Assembly (NCBI RefSeq): GCF_041435355.1
Contig: NZ_CP108442.1
Location: forward strand, 2,790,001 to 2,854,000
Direction of reading: 5' to 3'
DNA: 64,000 nt
Origin: Streptomyces sp. NBC_01276
GTDB taxonomy: Bacteria > Actinomycetota > Actinomycetes > Streptomycetales > Streptomycetaceae
The translations under genes were made by a program, and so were the position numbers. Below are positions 47,201 to 55,636 of the stretch, in pieces. Numbering within the stretch: position 1 is the stretch's first letter; each line of letters starts with the position of its first letter. The notes under the pieces were generated by a model. The model was not told the origin of the DNA, did no database searches, and saw nothing but the letters and a program-made list of their open reading frames with translations.

Positions 47201-48527
47201 CGCCGGCCCCCGGCCCCGTCACGGCCACGGCCGTGGCGGTGGCGCCGTGCGGGGCCGGACCCATCGCGACGGACGGGAGGTGCCGCTCGCGGGCGTGGGC
47301 CCGCAGGTAGCCGACGACCGTGTTCGTGACGGCGACCAGCGGTACGGCGACCACCGCGCCGCCGATCCCCGCGATCATCCCGCCGGCCGCGACCGAGAGC
47401 ACCACCGCGAGCGGGTGGACCCGTACCGCGCGGCCCAGGATGAAGGGCTGGAGCACGTGCCCCTCGATCTGCTGCACCGCCAGCACCACCAGCAGCACCA
47501 TCAGGGCGATGAACGGCCCCTGCGTCACCAGCGCCACGACCACGGCGAGCGCCCCGGAGACCACGGCGCCGACCAGCGGGATGAAGGCGAACAGGAAGAT
47601 GAACACGGCCAGCGGCACGGCCATCGTCACGTCGAGGAAGTAGAGCCCGAGGCCGATGAAGACGGCGTCGATGAGCGCGACGAGGACGGTGCCGCGCACG
47701 TACGCGGTGAGCGTGCGCCAGGCGCGCGGACCGGCGCCCGAGAGGCCGGGGCGGGCCGCGGCCGGGACCAGGCCGAGCACCCAGTCCCAGATCTTCGCGC
47801 CGTCGTAGAGCAGGAAGAGCGTCGAGAACATCGCGAGCAGCATGCCCGTCAGCACCTCTACCAGGACCGTCACGCCCTGGAGCCCGGCGGAGGTGATCTC
47901 CTCGGTGTTGGTGCCGATCGTCTCGCTGAGGTTCTTCGCGATGTCGTTGATCTGCTTCTCGGTCACGTGGAACGGGCTGTCCAGGGCCCAGCTCTTGAGC
48001 TCGTTGATGCCCTCGCGCAGCCGGTTGGAGAGGTCGTCGAGGTTCTCCATGACCTGCCAGACCACGAACCAGCCGACCAGTCCGATCACGACGAAGCCCA
48101 GGATCGCCGTGACGGCGGTGGCCAGCCCCCTCGGCAGCCCGAGCCTGCGCAGCCGGACCACGAAGGGCTGGAGCAGCGCGGTCACCAGCAGGGCGGCCGC
48201 GAAGGCGAGGACGACCAGCCGGACTTCGCTGATCACCTTCATCAGCACCCAGAGCATCCCGGCGAGCAGCAGCAGCCGCCAGCTGGCCTCGGCGGCCACG
48301 CGCATGCCCCAGGGGATGACGGTCACCGGATCGGGCTTGGCCGGCGGCGGGAGCGCCCCGGACACGGCCTGCGGTACGGGGACGGGCGCCTCGGCGGCGC
48401 CCACGACGGGCGCCACCGGCTCCCCGGTGGCCTCGGCCTCGACCTCGGCCCGCCGTTCGTCGAGGCGCGCCTCCATCCGGCTCAGTCTGCTGCCGAGCCG
48501 GCCGAGCCAGCCTGCCCTCTTCGACAT
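47184..48527 (-). CDS. AI-2E/PerM-family permease
   Basis: The product is 447 aa with about eight membrane helices and a Pro/Ala-rich N-terminal extension of 90 residues. Family features are FVVWQVMENLDDLSNRLREG in the long amphipathic helix and FIFLFAFIPLVGAVVSGALAV in the pore region. IEGHVLQPFILGRAVRVHP completes the family core. Homologues export autoinducer-2 or ions, but the role in Streptomyces is unknown. GGAAGGG precedes the ATG at 48527. It overlaps the following hypothetical gene by 17 nt. Confidence 0.9.
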   Translation of the reverse strand: MSKRAGWLGRLGSRLSRMEARLDERRAEVEAEATGEPVAPVVGAAEAPVPVPQAVSGALPPPAKPDPVTVIPWGMRVAAEASWRLLLLAGMLWVLMKVISEVRLVVLAFAAALLVTALLQPFVVRLRRLGLPRGLATAVTAILGFVVIGLVGWFVVWQVMENLDDLSNRLREGINELKSWALDSPFHVTEKQINDIAKNLSETIGTNTEEITSAGLQGVTVLVEVLTGMLLAMFSTLFLLYDGAKIWDWVLGLVPAAARPGLSGAGPRAWRTLTAYVRGTVLVALIDAVFIGLGLYFLDVTMAVPLAVFIFLFAFIPLVGAVVSGALAVVVALVTQGPFIALMVLLVVLAVQQIEGHVLQPFILGRAVRVHPLAVVLSVAAGGMIAGIGGAVVAVPLVAVTNTVVGYLRAHARERHLPSVAMGPAPHGATATAVAVTGPGAGDDQRA

Positions 48528-48577
48528 CTCGTTCCCTTCCCCCGTCCTACGGTCACACCTCGCACGACCGTACACGC

Positions 48578-48614
48578 GAGGGGCCCCGCACCGTAGGACG
48601 GTGCGGGGCCCCTC
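48578..48614 (-). terminator. 16-bp hairpin after the SLT-domain gene
   Basis: GAGGGGCCCCGCACCG (48578-48593) pairs with CGGTGCGGGGCCCCTC (48599-48614) around TAGGA. Confidence 0.85.
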
Positions 48615-48643
48615 AAGGTTGAACCGGCCCGGAGGCGGTTCCG

Positions 48644-49366
48644 CTAGTACCAGCCGTTGGCCTGGTGGAAGCTCCAGGCGCTGCACGGGCTGCCGTAGCG
48701 CTCGTTCATGTAGCCCAGGCCCCACTTGATCTGGGTGGCCGGGTTGGTGCGCCAGTCCGAGCCGGCCGAGGCCATCTTCGAACCGGGGAGCGCCTGGACC
48801 AGGCCGTAGGCGCCCGAGGAGGAGTTGACCGCCTGGTAGTTCCAGGTGGATTCCTCGTTGATGATGTTGGAGAAGCACTGGTACTGGCCCGAGGGGACCA
48901 GCTGCTGCGCGATGGCCTTGACCTGCGAGACCGTGTAGGAGCCCTGGAGGGGGAAGTCACCGGCGTCGCGGGTGGCGGACCGGCTCGCGACCTCGTCCTT
49001 CTCCTCGCGCTCCTTCTTGAGCTTGGCCTCGGCCTCGTCCTGCTTGGCCTTCTCCGCCTTCTCGGCGTCGGCCTTCTTGGACTTGGCGTCCTCGGCGGCC
49101 TGGATGCGGGCAGCCTCTTCCGCCGAGCGCTTGGCGTCGGTGTCGGCGGCGTGGGCGATGGCGTCGGCCTGCTGCGTCAGGGACGCGCTCTGGACCTGGG
49201 CCTGCTCGCCGACCGGGATGTCAGTGAGGAGAGTCGCACCCGACGCGGTGGTCTCGATGTCGTTCGAGGAGGCGGCGTCGCCGGTGGCGACGCCGACGAC
49301 TGCGCCGACGGTGGTGACCGCGGTGGCCGAAGCCACTGCGAACCCCCGGACCGAAATCCGGCTCAC
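48644..49366 (-). CDS. Secreted SLT-type transglycosylase-like cell-wall protein
   Basis: The product is 240 aa. A signal peptide (GFAVASATAVTTVGAVVGVA) precedes a charged Ala/Glu/Lys coiled coil (about 75-125, AARIQAAEDAKSKKADAEKA). A C-terminal domain of about 90 residues follows with FSNIINEESTWNYQAVN (catalytic-type Glu) and GAYGLVQALPGSKMASAGSDW. The family cleaves peptidoglycan glycan strands. GTG 49366 has AAGG 7 nt upstream. There are no visible c-di-AMP riboswitch motifs in its leader. Confidence 0.87.
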   Translation of the reverse strand: MSRISVRGFAVASATAVTTVGAVVGVATGDAASSNDIETTASGATLLTDIPVGEQAQVQSASLTQQADAIAHAADTDAKRSAEEAARIQAAEDAKSKKADAEKAEKAKQDEAEAKLKKEREEKDEVASRSATRDAGDFPLQGSYTVSQVKAIAQQLVPSGQYQCFSNIINEESTWNYQAVNSSSGAYGLVQALPGSKMASAGSDWRTNPATQIKWGLGYMNERYGSPCSAWSFHQANGWY

Positions 49367-49799
49367 ACGGTGTCCTTCCAGCAGCGTCCGCAGTGACCGC
49401 GCGGGCGCGAGAGTGCCCCTCGACACTGGTCTCCGGGAAGGTTCGGTCACTGGAGACGCGGGCCCGTGGGCAACTCCCCTGCGGGGGCTGCCACGTGAAA
49501 CCGGGCGGCATACGGACATCGGCTGTGGAGTTGTGGTGCTGCGCGTATCCCACGGGAGATACAGGTGTGCCGTATGCGGGGCCTGACGGAAAACAGACTC
49601 TGCCGGACCTCGACGCCGCAGGGCAATTCCACGTTGCGTGGGAAAGGTCACACCTGGCATGTTGCCGTTGTTTTCGGCAAAGCCCTGTGCAGCACGACGC
49701 CGCCCGGCTAGGCTCCTGGGCCTTTGCCGGGCGGCGCCAACTCGCCTTCCCGCTATGGGGTTTTTGACCCTTTCGGGCCGGGTGGGCGATCGGTGCCGG
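49367..49799. other. 433-bp gap between SLT and PhoH genes
   Basis: It holds the leader and promoter of the SLT gene and a hairpin that ends phoH. No ORF with family-like sequence, tRNA or riboswitch core was seen. Short GC inverted repeats are present (for example CCCTGCGGGGG near 49480). Confidence 0.5.
49698..49736 (-). terminator. 11-bp hairpin after phoH
   Basis: CGCCGCCCGGC (49698-49708) pairs with GCCGGGCGGCG (49726-49736); the loop is 17 nt. It lies 64 bp beyond the phoH stop. Confidence 0.6.
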
Positions 49800-51116
49800 T
49801 CAGAGCGTTTCGAGCATCTCGGTGACCAGGGCCGCGATCGGGGAGCGCTCGGAACGGGTCAGCGTGACGTGGGCGAAGAGCGGATGCCCCTTCAGCTTCT
49901 CAACGACGGCGACCACTCCGTCGTACCGGCCGACCCGCAGATTGTCCCGCTGGGCCACGTCGTGGGTCAGAACCACCCGCGAATTGGCCCCGATCCGGGA
50001 CAGAACGGTCAGCAGGACGTTGCGCTCCAGCGACTGGGCCTCGTCCACGATCACGAAGGAGTCGTGGAGCGAACGGCCGCGGATGTGCGTGAGCGGCAGG
50101 ACCTCCAGCATCCCGCGGCCCAGCACCTCCTCGATGACCTCGCGCCCGGCCACCGCCGAGAGGGTGTCGAAGACCGCCTGCGCCCAGGGGCTCATCTTCT
50201 CGGACGCGTCGCCGGGCAGGTAGCCGAGGTCCTGGCCGCCGACCGCGTACAGCGGGCGGAAGACCATCACCTTCTTGTGCTGCCTGCGCTCCAGGACCGC
50301 CTCCAGGCCCGCGCAGAGCGCCAGCGCCGACTTTCCGGTGCCGGCCCGGCCGCCCATCGACATGATCCCGATCTCCGGGTCGAGCAGCAGGTCGAGGGCG
50401 ATGCGCTGTTCGGCGCTGCGGCCGTGCAGTCCGAAGGCCTCCCGGTCGCCCCGGACGAGCTTCACGTTGCCGTCGGCCGTGACCCGGCCCAGGGCCTTGC
50501 CGCGCTCGGACTGCAGGACCAGTCCGGTGTGCACGGGCAGCTCCGCGGCCTCCGGTACGTAGAGCCGTTCCTCGGAGTAGAGGAGGTCCACCTGCTCCCC
50601 GGAGAGGGCGAGCTCGCTCATGCCGGTCCAGCCGGCACCGGTGATCGCGAGTTCCGCGCGGTACTCCTCCGCGAGCAGCCCCACGGAGGAGGCCTTGATG
50701 CGCAGGGGAAGGTCCTTCGAGACGACCGTGACGTCGTAGCCCTCGGCCTGGAGGTTGCGGGCGACCGCGAGGATGCGCGAGTCGTTGTCCCCCAGCCGGA
50801 AGCCGGCGGGCAGGACGCCCGGGTCGGAGTGGTTGAGCTCGACGCGCAGGGTCCCGCCCAGATCGCCCAGCGGGATGGGGGCGTCGAGGCGACCGTAGCG
50901 GACCCGGAAGTCGTCGAGCAGGCGCAGGGCCTGACGCGCGAAGTAGCCGAGTTCGGGATGGTGCCTCTTTGCCTCCAGCTCTGTGATCACCACGATCGGG
51001 AGCACGACCTCGTGCTCGTCGAAGCGGGAGAAGGCGTTGGGGTCTGCCAGCAGGACGCTGGTGTCGAGGACGTAGGTCCGCCTGTCGGGCAGGCGGCGCT
51101 TTGTGCTGGTCACCAC
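49800..51116 (-). CDS. PhoH-family ATPase with N-terminal PIN domain
   Basis: The product is 438 aa. The PIN RNase-type domain begins [16 protein letters not shown] and contains [14 protein letters not shown] and [13 protein letters not shown] (acidic catalytic residues). The second half is a PhoH helicase-like ATPase with Walker [13 protein letters not shown], Walker [12 protein letters not shown] and a sensor [14 protein letters not shown]-PhoH proteins unwind and cut RNA in actinobacteria. It starts at tandem GTG codons at 51116 and 51113. A gap of 316 bp separates it from uppS on the same strand. Confidence 0.93.
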   Translation of the reverse strand: MVTSTKRRLPDRRTYVLDTSVLLADPNAFSRFDEHEVVLPIVVITELEAKRHHPELGYFARQALRLLDDFRVRYGRLDAPIPLGDLGGTLRVELNHSDPGVLPAGFRLGDNDSRILAVARNLQAEGYDVTVVSKDLPLRIKASSVGLLAEEYRAELAITGAGWTGMSELALSGEQVDLLYSEERLYVPEAAELPVHTGLVLQSERGKALGRVTADGNVKLVRGDREAFGLHGRSAEQRIALDLLLDPEIGIMSMGGRAGTGKSALALCAGLEAVLERRQHKKVMVFRPLYAVGGQDLGYLPGDASEKMSPWAQAVFDTLSAVAGREVIEEVLGRGMLEVLPLTHIRGRSLHDSFVIVDEAQSLERNVLLTVLSRIGANSRVVLTHDVAQRDNLRVGRYDGVVAVVEKLKGHPLFAHVTLTRSERSPIAALVTEMLETL

Positions 51117-51432
51117 GGAAGGACGTACCCCCTCGGAAGAGGTCGGGCCATGAAGACCGGACCGGTCAACGGCACCCCTGCCAGGGCCGAATTCCGGCCC
51201 TCCAATCCGTCCGTGCGAACCGCACGCGCGTCCTGGTGCAAAGGGCCTCCCGGGCGGACGGCCCTGTGCCGTCCGCTGAGACTCGACACCCGTGGACCGG
51301 GCGTCGACCTGCCTGGGTTATGCCCTCGAACATGCGCCGCCATGCCATGGCATATGACGGACGCTCGGTGAATCCCTGGTGAAGGGTTCGCGAGGGGGCG
51401 GGAGGGGCCGAAGGGGCGTCAGCTCCGCGGGG
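51117..51432. other. 316-bp gap between uppS and phoH
   Basis: I see no gene here. The perfect palindrome ATGCCATGGCAT lies at 51342-51353, about 225 bp upstream of phoH. The rest holds the phoH leader/promoter and the 3' region of uppS. Confidence 0.5.
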
Positions 51433-52194
51433 TCAGGTGCCGTAGCGCCGGTGGCGGGCGGCGTAGTCGCGCAGGGCGCGCAGGAAGTCGACCTTGCGGA
51501 AGGCCGGCCAGAAGACCTCGCAGAAGTAGTACTCCGAGTGGGCGCTCTGCCACAGCATGAATCCGGACAGTCGCTGCTCGCCGCTGGTGCGGATCACCAG
51601 GTCCGGGTCGGGCTGGCCGCGCGTGTAGAGGTGCTCGGCGATGTGGTCGATGTCCAGGACCTCGGCGAGCTCCTCGAAGGAGGTGCCCTTCTCGGCGTGC
51701 TCCAGGAGCAGCGAGCGCACGGCGTCCGCGATCTCCTGGCGGCCTCCGTAGCCCACGGCGACGTTGACGAGTATCCCGTCGACGTCGTGCGTGGCCTGCT
51801 CGGCCTCCTTGAGCACGGACTGGGTCTGTGCGGGCAGGATGTCGAGGTTGCCCACGTGGTGGACGCGCCAGCGGCCGTCCGCGGCGAGGCCCCGGACCGT
51901 GTTCTCGATGATGTTGAGCAGCGGGCGGAGCTCGACCTCCGGCCGGTCCAGGTTGTCCGTGGACAGCATCCACAGGGTGACGACCTCGACGTCCGTCTCG
52001 GTGCACCAGCCGAGCATCTCGGAGATCTTGTCGGCGCCGGCCTGATGGCCCTGCACCGTGGTGCTCCCCGCCGCCTTGGCCCAGCGCCGGTTCCCGTCCA
52101 GGATGACGCCGATGTGCTTGGGCGACGCGTCGTGGTCGAGGCGGCCTTCCACCCGGCGTGCGTAAAGCCTGTACACCAGGTCGCGCAGCTTCAC
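51433..52194 (-). CDS. uppS: Isoprenyl (undecaprenyl) diphosphate synthase
   Basis: The product is 253 aa, a cis-prenyltransferase that extends isoprenyl diphosphates for cell-wall lipid carrier synthesis. The signature GVILDGNRRWAK carries the catalytic Asp, and the C-terminal RTSGEQRLSGFMLWQSA and EYYFCEVFWP hold the diphosphate-binding Arg and Glu. Streptomyces have several such enzymes, so chain length is not certain. GTG 52194 follows GGAGGGG by about 13 nt. It is divergent from the aldo/keto reductase gene. Confidence 0.93.
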   Translation of the reverse strand: MKLRDLVYRLYARRVEGRLDHDASPKHIGVILDGNRRWAKAAGSTTVQGHQAGADKISEMLGWCTETDVEVVTLWMLSTDNLDRPEVELRPLLNIIENTVRGLAADGRWRVHHVGNLDILPAQTQSVLKEAEQATHDVDGILVNVAVGYGGRQEIADAVRSLLLEHAEKGTSFEELAEVLDIDHIAEHLYTRGQPDPDLVIRTSGEQRLSGFMLWQSAHSEYYFCEVFWPAFRKVDFLRALRDYAARHRRYGT

Positions 52195-52321
52195 GATCTT
52201 CCAGCCCCTCCGTGCAATGCCCCCGTGCGGATTGCGGTCTCCCCCGAGGCCGCCACATTACTGCGCGGCGGGATCGGGTACCCAACTCGGTCGGTCACAA
52301 GTCCGTGATAGGGAGGACATC

Positions 52322-53359
52322 GTGACTGATAACAATCCCTATCGGGCAGAGCCCTCGCGCTACGACTCCATGCAGTACCGGCGCACCGGCCACAGCGGCC
52401 TCAAGCTTCCGGCCATCTCCCTCGGCCTCTGGCACAACTTCGGTGACGACAAGTCCCTGGAGTCCCAGCGGGCCATCCTCCGCCGCGCCTTCGACCTCGG
52501 CGTCACCCACTTCGACCTGGCCAACAACTACGGCCCGCCGCCCGGCTCGGCCGAGCTGAACTTCGGCAAGATCTTCGCGCAGGACTTCGCGTCCTACCGC
52601 GAGGAGCTGGTGCTCTCCACCAAGGCCGGCTACCTGATGCACCCGGGCCCCTACGGTGAGTGGGGCAGCCGCAAGTACCTCCTCGGCTCGCTCGACGCGT
52701 CGCTGAAGCGGATGGGCGTGGACTACGTCGACGTCTTCTACTCGCACCGCTTCGACCCGGAGACCCCGCTGGAGGAGACCATGGGCGCGCTCGCGTCCGC
52801 GGTCCAGCAGGGCAAGGCGCTCTACGTCGGCGTGTCCTCGTACACGGCGGAGCAGACGGCCGAGGCGGCGCGGATCCTGCGCGGGATGGGCGTGCGGCCG
52901 CTGATCCACCAGCCCTCGTACTCCATGATCAACCGCTGGACGGAGGAGGACGGGCTGCTGGACACCCTGGAGGAGGCCGGCATGGGCTGCATCTCCTTCG
53001 CGCCGCTCGCGCAGGGCCTGCTGACCGGCAAGTACCTGGGCGGCATCCCGGAGGGCTCGCGGGCCAGCCAGGGCAAGTCCCTCAACCCGGACCTGCTCTC
53101 CGAGGACGTCCTCGGCCGCCTCGCCGGCCTGAACGAGATCGCCGCGCGGCGCGGGCAGTCGCTGGCGCAGCTGGCGCTGACGTGGGTGCTGCGCGACGAG
53201 CGGATGACCTCCGCGCTGATCGGCGCGTCGAGCGTGCGGCAGCTGGAGGAGAACGTGGCCGCGCTGGCCGCGGCGCCGCTGTCGGCGGAGGAGCTGAAGG
53301 AGATCGACTCCTTCGCCGTCTCCACCCCCGGCACCAACATCTGGGCCCAGCGCGGCTGA
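52322..53359 (+). CDS. Aldo/keto reductase, YghZ (L-glyceraldehyde 3-phosphate reductase) type
   Basis: The product is 345 aa, an NADPH-dependent TIM-barrel reductase. The tetrad is visible as THFDLANNYGPP (Asp, Tyr), VLSTKAGY (Lys) and FYSHRFDP (His). The closest type is YghZ/MgrA, which detoxifies L-glyceraldehyde 3-phosphate and methylglyoxal; the motif YGPPPGSAE and HPGPYGEWGSRKYL support this. GGGAGG is 6 nt before GTG 52322; an upstream open frame is ignored. Confidence 0.92.
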   Translation: MTDNNPYRAEPSRYDSMQYRRTGHSGLKLPAISLGLWHNFGDDKSLESQRAILRRAFDLGVTHFDLANNYGPPPGSAELNFGKIFAQDFASYREELVLSTKAGYLMHPGPYGEWGSRKYLLGSLDASLKRMGVDYVDVFYSHRFDPETPLEETMGALASAVQQGKALYVGVSSYTAEQTAEAARILRGMGVRPLIHQPSYSMINRWTEEDGLLDTLEEAGMGCISFAPLAQGLLTGKYLGGIPEGSRASQGKSLNPDLLSEDVLGRLAGLNEIAARRGQSLAQLALTWVLRDERMTSALIGASSVRQLEENVAALAAAPLSAEELKEIDSFAVSTPGTNIWAQRG

Positions 53360-53396
53360 CCTGCGTTTTTGCCCAGAAGGGGCGGAAAGAAAAAAA

Positions 53397-53431
53397 CGGG
53401 CCGGTCCGTGGGGGGGATACGGACCGGCCCG
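53397..53431. terminator. 13-bp hairpin with A-tract
   Basis: CGGGCCGGTCCGT (53397-53409) pairs with ACGGACCGGCCCG (53419-53431). Six A residues at 53391-53396 make a U-tract for minus-strand transcripts, so it ends the peptidase gene as well as the aldo/keto reductase gene. Confidence 0.85.
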
Positions 53432-53490
53432 AGGGGGGGGTTCCACCATAACCCTTCGTAAAGCGAGATGCGTGCATTGCCGCGAAACGA

Positions 53491-54204
53491 TTACGCTCCG
53501 AATCCGCCCAGCAGCACTCCGGTGAGGGCGCCGGCGGCCATGAAGGGGCCGAAGGCGAAGCCCGCCGTACGGGTCGCCCGGCCCCTGAGCACCAGGCCGA
53601 GGCCGTACAGGGCCCCGTAGAGGAGGCCCAGGAAGGCCCCGGCGAGCCATACCCCCCACCCGTACCACCCAAGAGCGACCCCGAGCGGGAGCGCCAGCTT
53701 GACGTCGCCGAGGCCCATCCCGGCGGGGTTGATCAGGAACAGCAGGAGGTACGCGGCCCCGAGCGCGCCCCCGCCCAGCAGCGCGAGCCGCCACGAGCCG
53801 GCGGCGCCGGGCAGCAGCGCGGCGGCGCCGAGGAGCGCGGCGGTGGCGGCGGCCAGCGGCAGGGTGAGCACGTCGGGCAGCCGGTGGACGGCGAGGTCGA
53901 CGAGGGCCAGCAGCACCAGCGCCGGGGCGAGCAGCACGTACGCCGCCGCCTCGGGGCGCGGGCCCACTCCGGCGGCGAGCGCCCCGCAGACGGCCGCGGA
54001 GGCCACCCAGGCCCCCGCGGGCCCGTAGCGGCGCCCCGCGCAGCGGGCGGGGCCGAGCCATCCGGCGAGCGGGTGTCCCCGGGGGCAGCTACGCCGCCAG
54101 GGCTCCCCGGGCTCCACGGAGAGCCGGTACGCGGCGCGCGGCAGCCCCAGCCCGGCGGCGGCGCCGTACGCGACGGCGAGGAGGACGATCACGGCGTGGC
54201 CCAT
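53491..54204 (-). CDS. Prepilin peptidase (A24 family)
   Basis: The product is 237 aa with about seven membrane helices. The aspartyl active-site motif appears as LVDLAVHRLPD and the second Asp in MGLGDVKL (GxGD). The usual cysteine-rich N-terminal loop is short, with SCPRGHPLAGW and ARCAGRRYG. It cleaves the leader of type IV-like (Flp/Tad) prepilins at the membrane; no pilus genes are in this window. A TACCGT box 6 nt before the ATG suggests a leaderless transcript. Confidence 0.9.
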   Translation of the reverse strand: MGHAVIVLLAVAYGAAAGLGLPRAAYRLSVEPGEPWRRSCPRGHPLAGWLGPARCAGRRYGPAGAWVASAAVCGALAAGVGPRPEAAAYVLLAPALVLLALVDLAVHRLPDVLTLPLAAATAALLGAAALLPGAAGSWRLALLGGGALGAAYLLLFLINPAGMGLGDVKLALPLGVALGWYGWGVWLAGAFLGLLYGALYGLGLVLRGRATRTAGFAFGPFMAAGALTGVLLGGFGA

Positions 54205-54300
54205 CCGCCGACGGTAGACCGCGGTACGCGGACGCCGGGGCCGTTTCCCCTTTCCCCGCAGGGGTGGGGGCCGGGGGCGGGAGCCCCTAGGGTGGCCGCC

Positions 54301-54669
54301 ATGACGCGGTGGGGCGACGGGTACGGGATCCTCCAGGTCGGCGGGGTGGCGGTGCCGCTGGAGGTGGCCGCCTCGTACCGGGCGCGTACGCGCGGGCTCC
54401 TGGGGCGGGACGGCATCGAGGGGGCCCTGCTGCTGACCCCGGCGGCGAGCGTGCACACCTTCCGGATGCGGTTCGCGATCGACGTGGCCTACCTGGACCG
54501 GAGCCTGCGGGTCCGCGCCGTGGTGACGATGCCGCCGGGCCGCCTGGGCCTGCCCCGCCCGCTCTCCCGGCACGTCCTGGAGGCGGAGGCGGGTGCGATG
54601 GCGGGCTGGGGGCTGCGCCCCGGGATCCGGGTCGGGGTGCGGCCGCGGGACCGTCTCGACACCGCCTAG
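54301..54669 (+). CDS. DUF192 protein
   Basis: The product is 122 aa. The DUF192 core is present: YRARTRGLLGRDGIEGALLL, VHTFRMRFAIDVAYLD and the C-terminal RHVLEAEAGAMAGWGLRPG. Unlike many homologues it has no signal peptide, so it is probably cytoplasmic. The family function is unknown. It is divergent from the prepilin peptidase gene with a 96-bp gap; both have -10 boxes 6-7 nt before the start. Confidence 0.85.
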   Translation: MTRWGDGYGILQVGGVAVPLEVAASYRARTRGLLGRDGIEGALLLTPAASVHTFRMRFAIDVAYLDRSLRVRAVVTMPPGRLGLPRPLSRHVLEAEAGAMAGWGLRPGIRVGVRPRDRLDTA

Positions 54670-54729
54670 GTCCGCGGGCGCTCGGGCGGTAGGTTGGGGC
54701 GGTTGAGCTGGGGCGCGCAGGGGAGCGGC

Positions 54730-55347
54730 ATGACGGAGAACGCGCGGATCAAGGCGCTGGAGCAGATCATGCCGGCGACGCACGGCGCCGACGAGGACAT
54801 CGACTGGCAGGCGGCCGAGGCCGTCTGGGGCACCCGCTTCCCGGCCGACTTCGTCGCGTTCATGGGGCGTTACGGGGCCGGTTCCATCAACGGCGAGGCC
54901 AGCATCCTGCTGCCGCTGCCCAAGCCCGGACTCCAGTGGGACCCGGCGGAGATGTCGGAGGAGACCGCCAACGCCCGGCAGGCCTGGGAGGACGGGGGCG
55001 GCCGGGCCGCCTTCGACGTGGATCCGGAGTCCATCGTCGCGTGGGGCGTCACCGGCGGCGCCGACGTCCTGTGCTGGCTGACCACCGACCCGGACCCGGA
55101 CCGGTGGCCGGTCCTCGTCGTCGGGCGGCACACCGCCGACGCGTTCGCGGTGTACCCGTACGGCATGGCCGAATTCCTGCTGCTGCTGTGCTCCGACGAG
55201 TTCGACGTGAGCCCCGTCGGCATCACCTTCTGGGACGTCGGCCACCTCAGCTTCGTCCACTGGCGCAAGGCCCAGCGCCGCTGGCAGGAGGGCCGCAACC
55301 CCGAGACCGGGGAGCCCGACCCCTACGCGGGCGAGTTCGCCGACTAG
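54730..55347 (+). CDS. SMI1/KNR4 (SUKH) family protein
   Basis: The product is 205 aa. The SUKH fold is shown by AEAVWGTRFPADFVAFMGRYGAGSI (helix-strand) and the final YGMAEFLLLLCSDEF. Members often act as immunity proteins against contact-dependent toxins, but standalone copies without toxins are common in Streptomyces; no toxin gene is adjacent. An ATG at 54730 follows GGGGAG by about 5 nt. A hairpin with a T-tract follows 32 bp after the stop. Confidence 0.87.
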   Translation: MTENARIKALEQIMPATHGADEDIDWQAAEAVWGTRFPADFVAFMGRYGAGSINGEASILLPLPKPGLQWDPAEMSEETANARQAWEDGGGRAAFDVDPESIVAWGVTGGADVLCWLTTDPDPDRWPVLVVGRHTADAFAVYPYGMAEFLLLLCSDEFDVSPVGITFWDVGHLSFVHWRKAQRRWQEGRNPETGEPDPYAGEFAD

Positions 55348-55379
55348 CCGGCCGACCCGCCACACCCGCCACACCCTTC

Positions 55380-55410
55380 AGCCCGTTTCCCGGCCGGAAA
55401 CGGGCTTTTC
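55380..55410 (+). terminator. 11-bp hairpin with T-tract
   Basis: AGCCCGTTTCC (55380-55390) pairs with GGAAACGGGCT (55396-55406), followed by TTT. A classic intrinsic terminator. Confidence 0.85.
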
Positions 55411-55636
55411 GGCATGTCTGCGCATGTCTACGCGCGTCCAATTCATGGACCGTATATCGGAAAACACGAGCGAGAATTGCGGAATTTGGAGCATTGAACA
55501 CAACTACCGACCCAATGGAATCAACCGCGCCACCCTCGGGAGAGAATTCCGGCCAACGGGCCACGGCGGGACACCCCAGCCCGGAGCAACTCATAAGTAA
55601 TATCCGGTCTCAAAAGAAAATCAGGGGTACCCACCC

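Noticed and set aside
49367..49660. c-di-AMP riboswitch upstream of the SLT-domain gene, as reported for Streptomyces cell-wall lytic genes
   Set aside because: I could not find the conserved core on the coding strand; the leader has only short GC hairpins.
51110..51343. 78-aa minus ORF upstream of phoH
   Set aside because: Arg/Pro/Gly-rich with no RBS or conserved motif; it overlaps the phoH start.
55446..55592. Small ORF (48 aa) upstream of the sugar-binding lipoprotein
   Set aside because: It has no good RBS, mixed composition and no recognisable features; more likely leader DNA.
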